Shown piece after piece: positions 44,857 through 55,093 of a DNA stretch of 64,000 bases. The stretch comes from Plantago ovata (lineage: Eukaryota > Streptophyta > Magnoliopsida > Lamiales > Plantaginaceae): contig CM051455.1 of NCBI GenBank assembly GCA_028274465.1, forward strand, positions 106,018,942 through 106,082,941, written 5' to 3'. Below the pieces are notes generated by a model that saw nothing but the letters and a program-made list of their open reading frames with translations, had not been told where the DNA came from and made no database searches. The translations under genes were made by a program, and so were the position numbers. Numbering within the stretch: position 1 is the first letter of the stretch; each line of letters begins with the position of its first letter.

Positions 44857-45033
44857 CTATACTCCTTTTTTCTGTTTAGCTTATTTATATTTTCAGCATT
44901 CAGTTCTCAGAGTTAGTAGTTTAATTAGTCTTTTTCGATTTTTTAGGAGAATTCCAGAATTTTTCTTGATTTTCGAGTCTTCTAACGAGACTAATTTTCA
45001 GTTTTGAGTTACTCCTGTTCCAGATTTCCAGGT

Positions 45034-45930
45034 ATGACGACCTTAAAAGCTCGCTTGACACCTACATTCTCGCAAGTTAAGAAAGGGTCAACTATATACT
45101 TGGAAGAAGAGTTATCAGGGTATGAGGTAACGAGTTCTGTAGTGAGAAGTATACCAAGGTTCGAAGATGGAGTGGGGATGAATCCGTTAAGTTTCATCAG
45201 ATCCTATGAGGAAGAAATAGAAAAAGTTCCAGCAAAGGGGTTCACGGAGGACCAATTGTGCAGGAAATTATTTTCTTTCGCTCTGGATATGAGCCAAGGC
45301 TTTGGATATCCAGGTTAGCACCGGGATCGCTGAAAACATAGAGCCAAGTAGTAGAGGAGTTGTTGGCGCGATTTATGCCTTACCATGAGACAATTGCCTT
45401 ACGAAATAGGATCGAACACTTCAAGCAAGGAGAGTATGAGCGGTTTTGTGACACCTACGAACGTTTTGAGTTGTATAAACGTGAGTGCCCCCATCACCGT
45501 TTCGACGACGGGGAGCTGATTTGGTATTTTGTTTGTGGTCTACGTGAAGATGTTAGGCTTCAAGTGGATTGGATGTGTGGAGGATTAGAAGAATGTACAG
45601 TTGAAGAGGCAGAGAAGGTCTTTCAAAGGTACGCCAGTGGTTCTGCACAATCTGAGAGGCTAATGTCGAGTCAAGTCACCAATGGGAGTTCAAATCGGGG
45701 CGAAACTAAAGGCTTATACGAAGGATATTCTGAAGACGAAGATATCAGTGAGGAGGATGATTAAGGCCATTGAGAATGTTTTTGAGATAGCACACGCAGG
45801 GCAAGTTGAATACAATGTTCGCATCGAAAAGGTTTTTGAAGCAGTCGAAGTGACTGAGCAACTTATGGAGGAATTTAACTTGTTGAAGTGTGAAAAGGCA
45901 GAGGAGGTTCATCGACTTGAAGAAGAGAAG
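45034..45930 (+). pseudogene. Athila-C gag, N-terminal part
   Basis: The ATG at 45034 (MTTLKARLTPTFSQVKKG) opens a frame that shifts near 45283, in the LFSFAL segment, and carries a TAG at about 45340. It resumes at 45360 (ARFMPYHETIALRNRIEHFKQGEYERF) and ends early at 45764. A small deletion there moves reading to the frame with EVTEQLMEEFNLLKCEKAEEV. Copia-B is inserted at 45931. It is homologous throughout to Athila-1 gag and is inactive. Confidence 0.85.
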
Positions 45931-47620
45931 TGTTAGGAAACTTGTGATTCTGATGAGCAATTAACCATGCTAAATTAAGAACAGTCCAGTAACTAGTACT
46001 CTTAAGGTCCATAGGAATTTAGAATTTTAAGGACATTGTAAAAGAGGAACGTTTGCTGATGACTTAGTTAGGTGTTAGATAAGTTATTTCTTTTGTGTAT
46101 GACGTATTTTATTTTCTGAGAAGAAAATATCTTATTGACACAATTGCGTATGATGTATTTTATTTTCTGAAAAGAAAATATCTTATTGATGCTTAGCTTT
46201 AATGAATCTTATATTCCGAAAAGAAAAAGACCTATTGAAGCATTTGCTGAAGATATATTTTGTTTATCACAAACAAATTATTGAAGCAAATAAGAAACCG
46301 GTCAGAATCTTGAAGACTTTTTGAAGATCTGAACACTTGAGGAATTCGAAGATTTGAAGATTGCTGAAGACTGGTAAGGCACGTGTTGCTCAGAAAGTGG
46401 AATTTTCAGCAACAGCATTGCATAAGTGAAAATCTGAAAGACAGAGTAGGTTGTGCTTGCTGAAACTGAGACTGACCACTTGCTGATGGAACATATGTGA
46501 CCTCTTGCTGAATGTACGTGAATTTGCGCTCCAATGTTACTGTTTGAGTTCTATTCAAATGTGCATTTAATGCAAAGCTTACAGGCGAAGGACATGGAGA
46601 CTAGAAGACAAGCAAAGGACCCTGCTGAAAGTACAAAAGCAAGATAGTGACATGTTAAGGAACAAAAGCCTTAGGATTTGAAATTCAAACGGCTCCTTAC
46701 TTACACTATAAATAGAGGTCATCCGGCAAAGAGTTGAAGTGTGTCAACAATGTGATCAAACTCTCACTTGTGCTTAAAAACTCACAAACCTTCAAACACT
46801 CTTACTGCCATTGATCCGTTCCAAGACTTAAAGCTTGAAAAAGCTACTTGTGAAGAAGTAGAACAAGCTCGGCTAAGAAATTAGTTAAGTGTTCTTTCTT
46901 TCGAACAAGAACAAGTCTTGACACCAGAAACAATCAAACTTGTTTACTGCAAAGTATTCCAAGTTGTGTTTCTTAGATTACTTGTTGTAACTGAATAAGT
47001 TATAATTAAGTCATCTCACCCCAAAACTCTCTAACTGAAAATACACCCTTTCAGGCGTGATATTCAGGGGGAACTTAATCGAGCAAGGTTTTGCTGATTA
47101 AAAGTACCAAGTTTGGTTGAGAACAAGGTTGAGTTCTCTAGTTTAGGTTGGAGACAAAGCAAGTGTGCTTTGGTTTCTGTTGAATCGCTTTAGATAGGAG
47201 ATTGTAAGGAACCTCAATCATATCTTAGTGGATTAATTCCTAGAAAGGACAAAGTGGATTAGTTGAGAGATTACGCCACTCTCAGATACCACTATAAAAG
47301 CGTTTATGTGATTTACTTACTGCATTTAGCTTTCAGCAAATTAGATCTGTTTGTACACAGTCACTCACTTCACTTGCTGAAACCTTTACTTGCTGAAAGA
47401 GCGCTTATTGTTTCAAAGACTTCCGCTCTCTGATTTTAAGTATCAGCAAATCAAGCTACTGTAAAGTAACTTACGCTTGCTGAGAAAGTTAAGTATCAGC
47501 AACCTCATTACTGAAAAGTAATAAGTACTTGCTGAGAAAGTTTTAAACGAAAAAAGTTTGAAAAGACTATTCATCCCCCCCCCCCCTCTAGTCTTTTCTT
47601 GTTGTTTAAAGGGACCAACA
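45931..47620 (+). repeat. Copia-B 5' LTR
   Basis: This 1,690-bp LTR starts TGTTAGGAAAC and ends GGACCAACA. It has a TATA-like ACTATAAATAG at about 46706-46716. A 12-C run (47575-47586) sits in a hairpin loop with arms AAAAGACTA/TAGTCTTTT near the end. About 15 copies of TTGCTGA/TCAGCAA are seen by eye. Confidence 0.92.
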
Positions 47621-47622
47621 AG

Positions 47623-47634
47623 TGGTATCAGAGC
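47623..47634 (+). other. Copia-B primer-binding site (initiator Met)
   Basis: TGGTATCAGAGC lies two bases after the LTR. Confidence 0.9.
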
Positions 47635-47703
47635 AGGAGGTTCTTTAGCCTTCTGCACTGAACCTAGATCCCCTTAAGTGCTTCCGTAAATCACTTTCAC
47701 TTG

Positions 47704-48350
47704 ATCAGTTTGGTAAAACTAAAGTTGCTGAAACATGCAATCAAATACCTATTACCATAAAGCCCGCTGTTACTACTCAAAGTAACAAGACTTTAAAAGG
47801 AAAACAGGTTGCTGAGAAGCAAACTGGAAAGAAAAAGAATGCCGTGAAGCATTCCGCCAAACAAGTTGCTGAAAAGCAAGTTGTTAAGTCTAAAGGCAAG
47901 ATTACCAAAAGTAATCAGAAGTCCTTTGCTGACAAACCTGAATCAAGTAAGGTTGCTGAAGCTAAAGCTCAGCATTCTCCAAAGAGTGGACTCGGTTTCA
48001 AAACCAAGCAAAGTCAACTCTTTCATGAGTATAAGCAAAGTCAGCAAAGATACTTCAAAGAGATGAAGAAAACCAAGCCTAAGAGTTCTGAAAAGACTCC
48101 AAATGCTAGGACTAGAAGGAACCTTGCTAGAAAAGAACTTACTGAAAAGTATGTTCAGCAAAAAGGTCAACAGAGCAAGACACCACATCAGAAAGTGGAT
48201 TTGACCAGCACAAGTCAAAAGTCTTTCAGCTCAAAACCTCCTAGTTCCTCAGCAAGTAGAAAACAAGTCAAAGTTGAGAAACTTCAGACTTGGGTTTCCA
48301 CTGGACGCATTCTTGAACATGTTAATGGACATCCATCATTGGATAATTAA
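47704..48350 (+). pseudogene. Copia-B gag remnant (basic C-terminal segment)
   Basis: A Lys/Ser/Gln-rich frame is open from about 47844 to 48350 (KQVAEKQVVKSKGK to WVSTGRILEHVNGHPSLDN). It matches Copia-A 30550 down to 29900. Just before it, leader sequence is joined directly to this region at TCAGTTTGG (about 47706-47714). The two parental sites in Copia-A share the bases ATCAGTTT, so the gag deletion looks microhomology-mediated. No gag start or zinc knuckle remains. Confidence 0.8.
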
Positions 48351-48355
48351 CTTGT

Positions 48356-49067
48356 TTGCTCTTGATTGTGCAGACTGCAGCCACGGAGACAAACGATGCA
48401 ATCTGGCACTTTGATAGTGGTTGTGGAAAGCATATGACGGGCAACAAGAATAACCTTATAAACTATAGACAGTGGTCTAAAGGTCCAACAATAAGGTTTG
48501 CTGGTGGAGGCTCCGGATCTACAAAAGGCTATGGTGATGTGAAGTTGGGATGCATAACCATTTCTGGAGTTCTTTATGTCAAAAATCTTAAGTTTAACCT
48601 TTTCAGTATGAGTCAATTTGCTGAATGTAAAGGATACTTGTTGATACTTCATCGAAATTAAAAGTGATGAATGTAAACTTGTTGATTTTGAGACTAAAAA
48701 GGTTATAATGATTGCAAGAAGATCAGGAGGCTTGTACACCGTTGATTGGTCTTCAGCAAACGTTGAAAAATGCCTTGTCTCAGATCATGATTGCCTTGCT
48801 GAAAAAGCATGGTTATGGCATAAACGAACAAGTCATCTAAACTTCAAGACGCTGAATAAGCTGTCTAAAAAGGCACTTGTAGTTGGATTACCTAGGGTTA
48901 CTTTTAAGAAGGATGGTGTTTGCAATGCATGTCAGCAAGGAAAGCAAACGAAATTTTCTTTCAAGAACAAGGCAGTACCGTCAACTACAAAACCTTTACA
49001 ACTCTTACACATGGACTTGTTTTAATCTTCTTCAACAAGCTATGCTGGTAAGAAGTATGGTCTATTC
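48356..49067 (+). pseudogene. Copia-B protease and pre-integrase region
   Basis: The protease box is WHFDSGCGKHMTG (about 48404-48442). A frameshift near 48640 separates it from the zinc region (WLWHKRTSHLNF to CNACQQGKQTK). A TAA after HMDLF (49023-49025) and a further shift near 49065 break the link to the integrase core. Copia-A reads through the same places, so these are new lesions. Confidence 0.85.
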
Positions 49068-50783
49068 GTGGTAGATGACTATTCAAGATTCACTTGGGTA
49101 GTATTCATCAAGCACAAATCTGAAACCAAGAATGAAATACCTATCTTGCTGAATAAGCTTGAAGTCATGAAAAATGACAAGGTAACAGTCATAAGGACAG
49201 ACCATGGTACTGAGTTTGTAAACCAGTACATAACTGAATACTGTACCTCGAAAGGTATTCAACATCAGTTATCCTCAGTAAGGACACCACAGCAAAATGG
49301 TGTTGCTGAACGGAAGAATCGTACCCTGAAAGAAGCCGCAAGAACAATGCTTGCTGACACTGAGATAAGTGAGGCTTACTGGGTTGAAGCGATTAATACC
49401 GCCTGCTATACTCAGAATAGATGTTTGATTACTAAGGAATACAACAAAACTCCTTATGAATTATTTGTTGGAAGACCTCCTAACATCACTCATCTAAGAG
49501 TATTTGGTTGCAAGTGTTTCGTTCTTAACAATGGTAGAGAATACCTAAGGACATTTCAACCAAAGGAAGACGAAGCGATATTTCTTGGCTACTCCTTGCA
49601 TAGTAAAGCTTACAGAGTTTACAACAAAAAGTCACAAAAGATTGAAGAATCTGTGCATGTTGTATTCTACGAAAAGTCACAAGGTATGCCTGCTGAAGAA
49701 GAAATATCAGAATGTATGAAAAAGCTAATCATACATGATCAAAGAACTGAATCTGATGCTAGGCAAATCAAGTCAATTGAACTAAATGATGATTCTGACA
49801 ATGACTCTCCTCCCCCTAGTCATGACAAGATAAATATACTTCACGACAAAGAATTTCCAGCAAAAGATGCGGCTGCTCCGGAAGTTGCTGAAATTACGCA
49901 ATCTCCAGTGCCTGCTGATGAAATACCTCAACCCAGCAATGCTGAACAAGCAGTTGCTGACGAACAAATCTCAGCAGAGACACAAATTCCCAGTAGTACT
50001 GAACAAGTACATACTGAAGAGTCACATGCTGATGAGCAAACAAATCCTGATCCAACAAACAGGAAACCTGTTAATAAATGGATTAGAGATCATCCCTCTA
50101 CGGATATGATTGGCGATATTAATAAACGCCAAGTGACTAGATCCAAAAAAGCTACTCAAGGACTTGCTGAAGAAGCAACTGTCGTAGAAGTAGAAGCTTT
50201 ATTCTCTTGCTTTGTTTCAGAAATTGAACCTAAAACCATAGAAGAAGCTTTGAAGCACTCTGAATGGATGAAGGCAATGCAAGAAGAATTGGATCAATTT
50301 GAAAGAAACAAAGTCTGGAAACTTGTGCCACTTGCTGAAGATAAGAAAGCTATTGGTACAAAGTGGGTGTTCAGAAAGAAGCTGAGCGAGTCTGGTGAAG
50401 TAACAAGAAACAAAGCACGCTTAGTTGCTCAAGGTTACTGTCAGACTGAAGGATTGGACTATGATGAGTCTTACGCTCCAGTTGCAAGATTGGATGCAAT
50501 TAGGCTTTTCTTGGCATTTGCTGCTCACAATGACTTCATTGTTTACCAAATGGATGTTAAGAGTGCATTCTTGAATGGTGAACTTGCTGAAGAAGTCTAC
50601 CTAGAACAACCCCCTGGCTTTGAACTTCCCTCAGAAACCAAGATGGTATATAAGCTTCAGAAAGCTGTATATGGTCTAAAGCAAGCACCAAGAGCATGGT
50701 ATGATATCTTAGCTAAGTTCTTACTGGAAAATGGTTTCAAGAAAGGTGAAGTTGACAAAACTCTTTTTTACCATGAACCATGA
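49068..50783 (+). pseudogene. Copia-B integrase core and N-terminal RT
   Basis: This is a 571-codon open frame with integrase Asp in IRTDHGTEF and Glu in [14 protein letters not shown], then the [22 protein letters not shown] segment. A Pro/Glu/Ala-rich linker with repeated VAE and AE units follows. RT runs from [19 protein letters not shown] through [15 protein letters not shown] to [10 protein letters not shown]. It ends in a frameshift at about 50765-50783, just before the catalytic YVDD. Confidence 0.88.
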
Positions 50784-51758
50784 TGGTAAATTAATCTTAG
50801 TTCAAATTTATGTGGATGACATAATTTTTGGATCTAAGGACAAGCAACTTTGTGATGATTTTGCCAAACTCATGACTAATAAGTTTGAAATGAGTATGAT
50901 GGGTAAATTGAATTATTTCCTAGGATTGCAAGTCAAGCAACTCAAAGATGGAATATTCATAAATCAAGCAAAGTATGCGAAAGAAATGCTCATAAAGTTT
51001 AGGATCAAAGAGGATGAGAAACCTGAAAAGATCCCTATGAGTGTTGGTACCAAATTGGGGTATACTAAAGAGGACAAAAGTGTTGAAGAACACAAGTATA
51101 GGAAGCTCATTGGTTCCTTGTTGTATCTAACAGCAAGTAGACCTGACATTCAGTATGCTGTTTGTGTGTGTGCAAGATTCCAATCTGATCCAAGAGAATC
51201 ACATTACAAAAAGGCAATTAAAATACTGAAATATGTTAAAGGTACAGTCAATGTTGGATTATGGTATCCAAAAGATTCTGGACTTGAATTGGTTGGATAT
51301 TCTGATGCTGATCATGGTGGATCAACTCTTGATAGAAAAAGTACCTCTGGAACTTGTCAGTTTTTGGGTACTAGATTAATATCATGGTTCAGCAAGAAGC
51401 AAACGTGTGTCGCCAATTCATCTACTGAATCTGAATACATTGCAGCTGGTTGTTGCACAGCTCAAATCCTATGGATTCAGCAACAATTAAGAGATTATGG
51501 TATTTCTGCAAAGAAAACACCAATCTTTTGTGATAATACAAGTGCTATTGCAATTACACAAAATCCTAAGTTTCACTCTAGGACCAAGCACATTGATATT
51601 AGACATCATTTCATTAGAGATCATGTGGAAAAGGTGATATTGAGGTTGTGAAAGTAGGTACTGAAGATCAGCTTGCTGACATGTTTACCAAGCCCCTACC
51701 GGATAATAGGTTCGCAATGCTAAGGTATAACCTTGGATTGATTGAACTACCTCAATAA
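50731..51758 (+). pseudogene. Copia-B RT palm and RNase H
   Basis: This continues RT in a second frame, with catalytic YVDDIIFGS at about 50810-50836, then LIGSLLYLTASRPDIQY. RNase H follows with LVGYSDADHGGS, SSTESEYIA, CDNTSAIAI and HIDIRHHF. A one-base loss near 51635 moves the last 40 codons (DQLADMFTKPLPDNRF to IELPQ) into another frame, ending at the stop 51756-51758. Confidence 0.88.
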
Positions 51759-51769
51759 AGGGTACACTT

Positions 51770-52150
51770 GGCAGAATGCTGAAACGGGTATTCAGCAAGC
51801 CAAAGTATTCCTGTCCAAAAGACCAAGTCACTGATTTCTTCTAAGAAATGATAAGTCACAACATGATTGCTGAAACAGGCATTCAGCAAGTAATTCCTTC
51901 AAAACAGGTATTTGTTAGGAAACTTGACCATTTGCTGAGACATACACTCAGTAAGTGAAAGAACTTAATGATTGCTGAAATGGGTACTCAGACAATCAAA
52001 AGATACTGAAACAGGTATTCAAGTATCAAAGAAATTTTCTGAGACGGGAACTCAGAAAAAGAGCAAAAGCTCATCTCTCGGATTATACCAAAGGATGTCT
52101 CAATTGCAAAAGAATTTACTGATACGGGAAATCAGAAATATATTTTAAAA
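51770..52150 (+). repeat. Array of CTGAAACGGGTATTCAG-like motifs in Copia-B
   Basis: About eight variants, for example CTGAAACGGGTATTCAGC (51779), CTGAAACAGGCATTCAGC (51870), CTGAAATGGGTACTCAG (51976) and CTGAGACGGGAACTCAG (52038). The arms are inverted repeats around an ACGGGTA-like core. Copia-A has the same kind of array in the same place. Confidence 0.85.
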
Positions 52151-52657
52151 TATGAGATATCTAAGTAAGGGGGAATTTTCAGCAAGTATATAGATTGTTA
52201 ATTCAAACTCGCTGAAAAGATTCTTGTCTATTTCAGCAAGCAATCTATCCCTTATTACTCGGTAAAATCAATTTGTGACGTTAAGCTGGCACAGATAAAC
52301 TCGCAATAATCATGACATGAAATTCAATCGTGGCCATTTATTAAAAGGAGTTATTAATCTAACGGCTAACGAATCAAAGAGAGAGAGTGCTCTGACGGTT
52401 TTAGTTAGTGGGCCACTACGCATTCAATGCAAAGGTTCCACTATCTCCAGTGTTTCTCTGTTTTACCCTTGCTGAGAACTCAAATCGATTGAGTTTCTCA
52501 CACACCAGAGACACTATATAAAGAAGGAGTTAGAGAAATGACAAAATTCTTTAACTCACATTTCCTTTCTCTGCAATTTCTAGCCTGAAACTACTGTACC
52601 TCCGGTCAAAAAGCAAACTATCTCTTTTCGTACAATCTTTCTTGCTCTATATAAGAA
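52151..52657 (+). promoter_or_regulatory. Internal promoter and leader of the Copia-B extra gene
   Basis: A polypurine-like AAGGGGGAA (52167-52175) is followed by 340 bp with no frame and then TATATAAA at 52515-52522 (context ACACTATATAAAGAAGG). The ATG is 136 bp after the box, which leaves room for a 5' leader of about 100 nt. A second CTATATAAG lies directly before the ATG (52648-52656). The Copia-A copy keeps the TATA box and the AGGAGTTAGAG after it. This suggests a separate transcript for the 3' gene. Confidence 0.65.
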
Positions 52658-55018
52658 ATGGCTCCCAAGAGACAGTTATCAAAGTCCTCAAAATCGTCAA
52701 AGGTTGATAGTGCTGAAACACGCACTACTCCGGTGACTGCTCTGGCCCCAGACACAACAAAAGTTGTGTTGAAAAATGACCGAATCACTGTAAAACCTAT
52801 GCCTCCGTCATATCTTGACACTGCAAAGTGTGAGATGTTGATGCAATGGGGAGGGTTCGCAAAAGAAAAGTACATTAGGTACTTTTATGAACAAGAACTT
52901 GATGACCATAATGAAGAGGCGCTTGAGTTTATCAAGCAGCAAGGCCTCATGAACTTTATCTCTGCTCGCACTAAGCAAGTGCGCATGATTGATACCATGG
53001 AATTCTACAACAATGCAGAAATCCAGTCCCTTATAGACAGTAATGGAGTCACTGAAAAAGTGATCCTTACTTATGTTCAGAACACGCAAATCGTCCTGAA
53101 ATGGACTGATTTAGCGGAGATTTTTCAGATTCCAACCACTGGAACTGAAGATGACGTCACTGCTTCTGACGAAGAAATTGAAGCTTTCTACAGTGACGTC
53201 AGAAATGCAAAGATGAAGAAAGGCGAGATAGCTCCCGTGACTTGGACAAAGCACGTTAAGAGAAAGCATCTCTGCCATTCACTTGGTCTAGTAGCTCTGC
53301 TACTCATTAAAGTTCTTGACTCCCAAGTTGGAGGAATTGACCAAGTAGGCCTGAGAAGATGGTCATTGCTGATGCATATCTATGAAAATAAATCGGAACT
53401 TAACTGGGCTAAGTACATTTTCAACAGGCTTGTTGATTGTGTTACTAAGTTTAAGGTAAAGGTAGAAGACAACAAGGTCTCACCTTCCTTTCAAGTTATG
53501 TATGGAATCAAGATATGCTATATCCTTGAACATTTCAGGATTCAACTAAGAAACCCATTGCCAATCAAGAAATCTGTGTGCAATGTGGGAAGATCTTTCT
53601 ACAAGCAGAATGTACCTAAGATTGCTGGAAAGAAAACCAAGAAGACAACAACTGCAAATGTTGTCAGCACAAGCCAGCAAGAAAGGTATACAACAGCTGC
53701 AGATGTTACCACTCAGCAACTTAGAGATGAAACTGCTGTTGGTGGTGGTAACACAAATGAAACTGCTGTAGAAAATCAACAAGGTACGTGTACAACAGCC
53801 GTTGCTGAAAATGCAACAATAGATGACTCTGGGAAACTGGAGAAATCTAAAAAGAAAAAGAGGAAAGCTGATGATGACACTCAGACTGCAGCGTCATCAG
53901 CAAATCCCGTACCTAAGAGGAAACGGACAAGTAACAAAAGAAAGAAGACACTGGCTTCTCAGTCAGTCCCTAATGTCCAAGACTCCTCAGTCAATTCCCA
54001 GACAAATGCTGAAACGCATTTGCCAGTAGATGTTGCTGAAATAATTACTGAAACATATATCAGCAATGTTGAAGTGTTTGCGGAAGTCTTCAACAATCAA
54101 CTTAACGTTGATAACTCTACTGAGAATAGACCACAAGGCAGTGGAAATGAAATTCCTGCCCAAGTTCCAGATATCTACATTGTAGATAATCTAGATGACC
54201 AAACTATGGAACCAGTAAGCGACATTGCTGTTGATCTGCAAAGAGCGGCACTTGCTGATGCTGCTGAACAGATGGTTGCTGAACAAGCAACTCATCAAGT
54301 TGCTGAAACCCAGCTTGCTGATGGACCAGTTGCTGAAATAGCAATGGTTCCTGTTCCTGAAGTTGCTGAAACTCAAGAAGCATTATTCAAAGACGCATCT
54401 CTTGATGCTGAGAATACTGGCCCAAGTTCACCCAAGACGTCAATTGACAAAGTCCAGCTTGTACTGGAAGATTTAAGCAAACAAATGGAGTTGGAGATTG
54501 AAGAATCATCCAACAAGTCAATTGATCTCTTCATGACAACCAGTGAGCTTAAAGGTCAAGATGCTTCTGCTCAACTTGTCATTTCAGAGACAAGGGAGAT
54601 TGCTGAAACCACACAGCTTTCTCAGTTAGAGCAAAATCAGAAGTCTGCTGAAGAAACAGACCCAGAAGCTGAAGAAACTGTTAATGCTGAAAGGACTGAG
54701 CCACAACCTGTCCTTCTTCAGCAGGTAGTTAATTCAACCATCAGTAAAACTTCAATTTCTGAAAATTGTTCTTTTGCTAAAATTATTCTTTCTCTACAGA
54801 CTTCTCAAGATGCAAGTCAGATGGTTGCTGAAGCCTCTGCACCAGAACCAACAATCCCTTCTCAGCAAGTAGTTAATAATTTTGGTATAAAAACTAAGTT
54901 TGACAGCTTAGTACTTGTGTCTAATTTTAATTTATTTCAGGATGAACAAATGGAGGATGCTACTCAAGCTCCTCATGGAATGGAAATTGTACTACATGAG
55001 CTTGCTGACTTTCAGCAG
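52658..55018 (+). CDS. Copia-B extra gene, exons 1-3 (introns 1 and 2 inside)
   Basis: The start ATG at 52658 (MAPKRQLSKSSKSSK) is shared with Copia-A. Residues about 55-300 form a globular domain (MLMQWGGFAKEKYIRYFYEQELD, DTMEFYNNAEIQ, IVLKWTDLAEIFQIPTT, VTWTKHVKRKHLCHSLGLVALLLI). It resembles, from memory, the putative plant transposon protein domain seen next to other plant retroelements. Next come basic clusters (KKKKRKA, PKRKRTSNKRKK) that could be nuclear signals, then a Glu/Ala/Gln-rich tail with repeated VAE. I see no signal peptide or membrane segment, so an envelope role is unlikely. Introns 54725-54799 and 54869-54940 are in frame and free of stops. Function is unknown. Confidence 0.75.
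54725..54799 (+). other. Copia-B predicted intron 1 (75 nt)
   Basis: CAGCAG precedes GTAGTTAATTC and the end is TTTCTCTACAG. It is phase 0 and has the same length and place as in Copia-A. Confidence 0.75.
54869..54940 (+). other. Copia-B predicted intron 2 (72 nt)
   Basis: CAGCAA precedes GTAGTTAATAA and the end is TTTATTTCAG. It is phase 0 and the same length as in Copia-A. The donor is slightly weakened (A for G before GT). Confidence 0.7.
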
Positions 55019-55093
55019 GTAAATCATGTTTAAGACTTAAACTCTAAAACAATTTTCCAAACCAATCCTGATCTAAATAAAATTCTTTTTCAG
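55019..55093 (+). other. Copia-B predicted intron 3 (75 nt)
   Basis: CAGCAG precedes GTAAATCATG and the end is TTCTTTTTCAG. It is phase 0. It contains an in-frame stop (TAA at 55031-55033), so removal is needed to join the two long frames. Confidence 0.8.

Noticed and set aside
46021..46300. Repeated TTTTCTGAAAAGAAAA phrases in the Copia-B LTR as a separate repeat family
   Set aside because: They are imperfect AT-rich inverted repeats within the LTR, with no consistent unit length.
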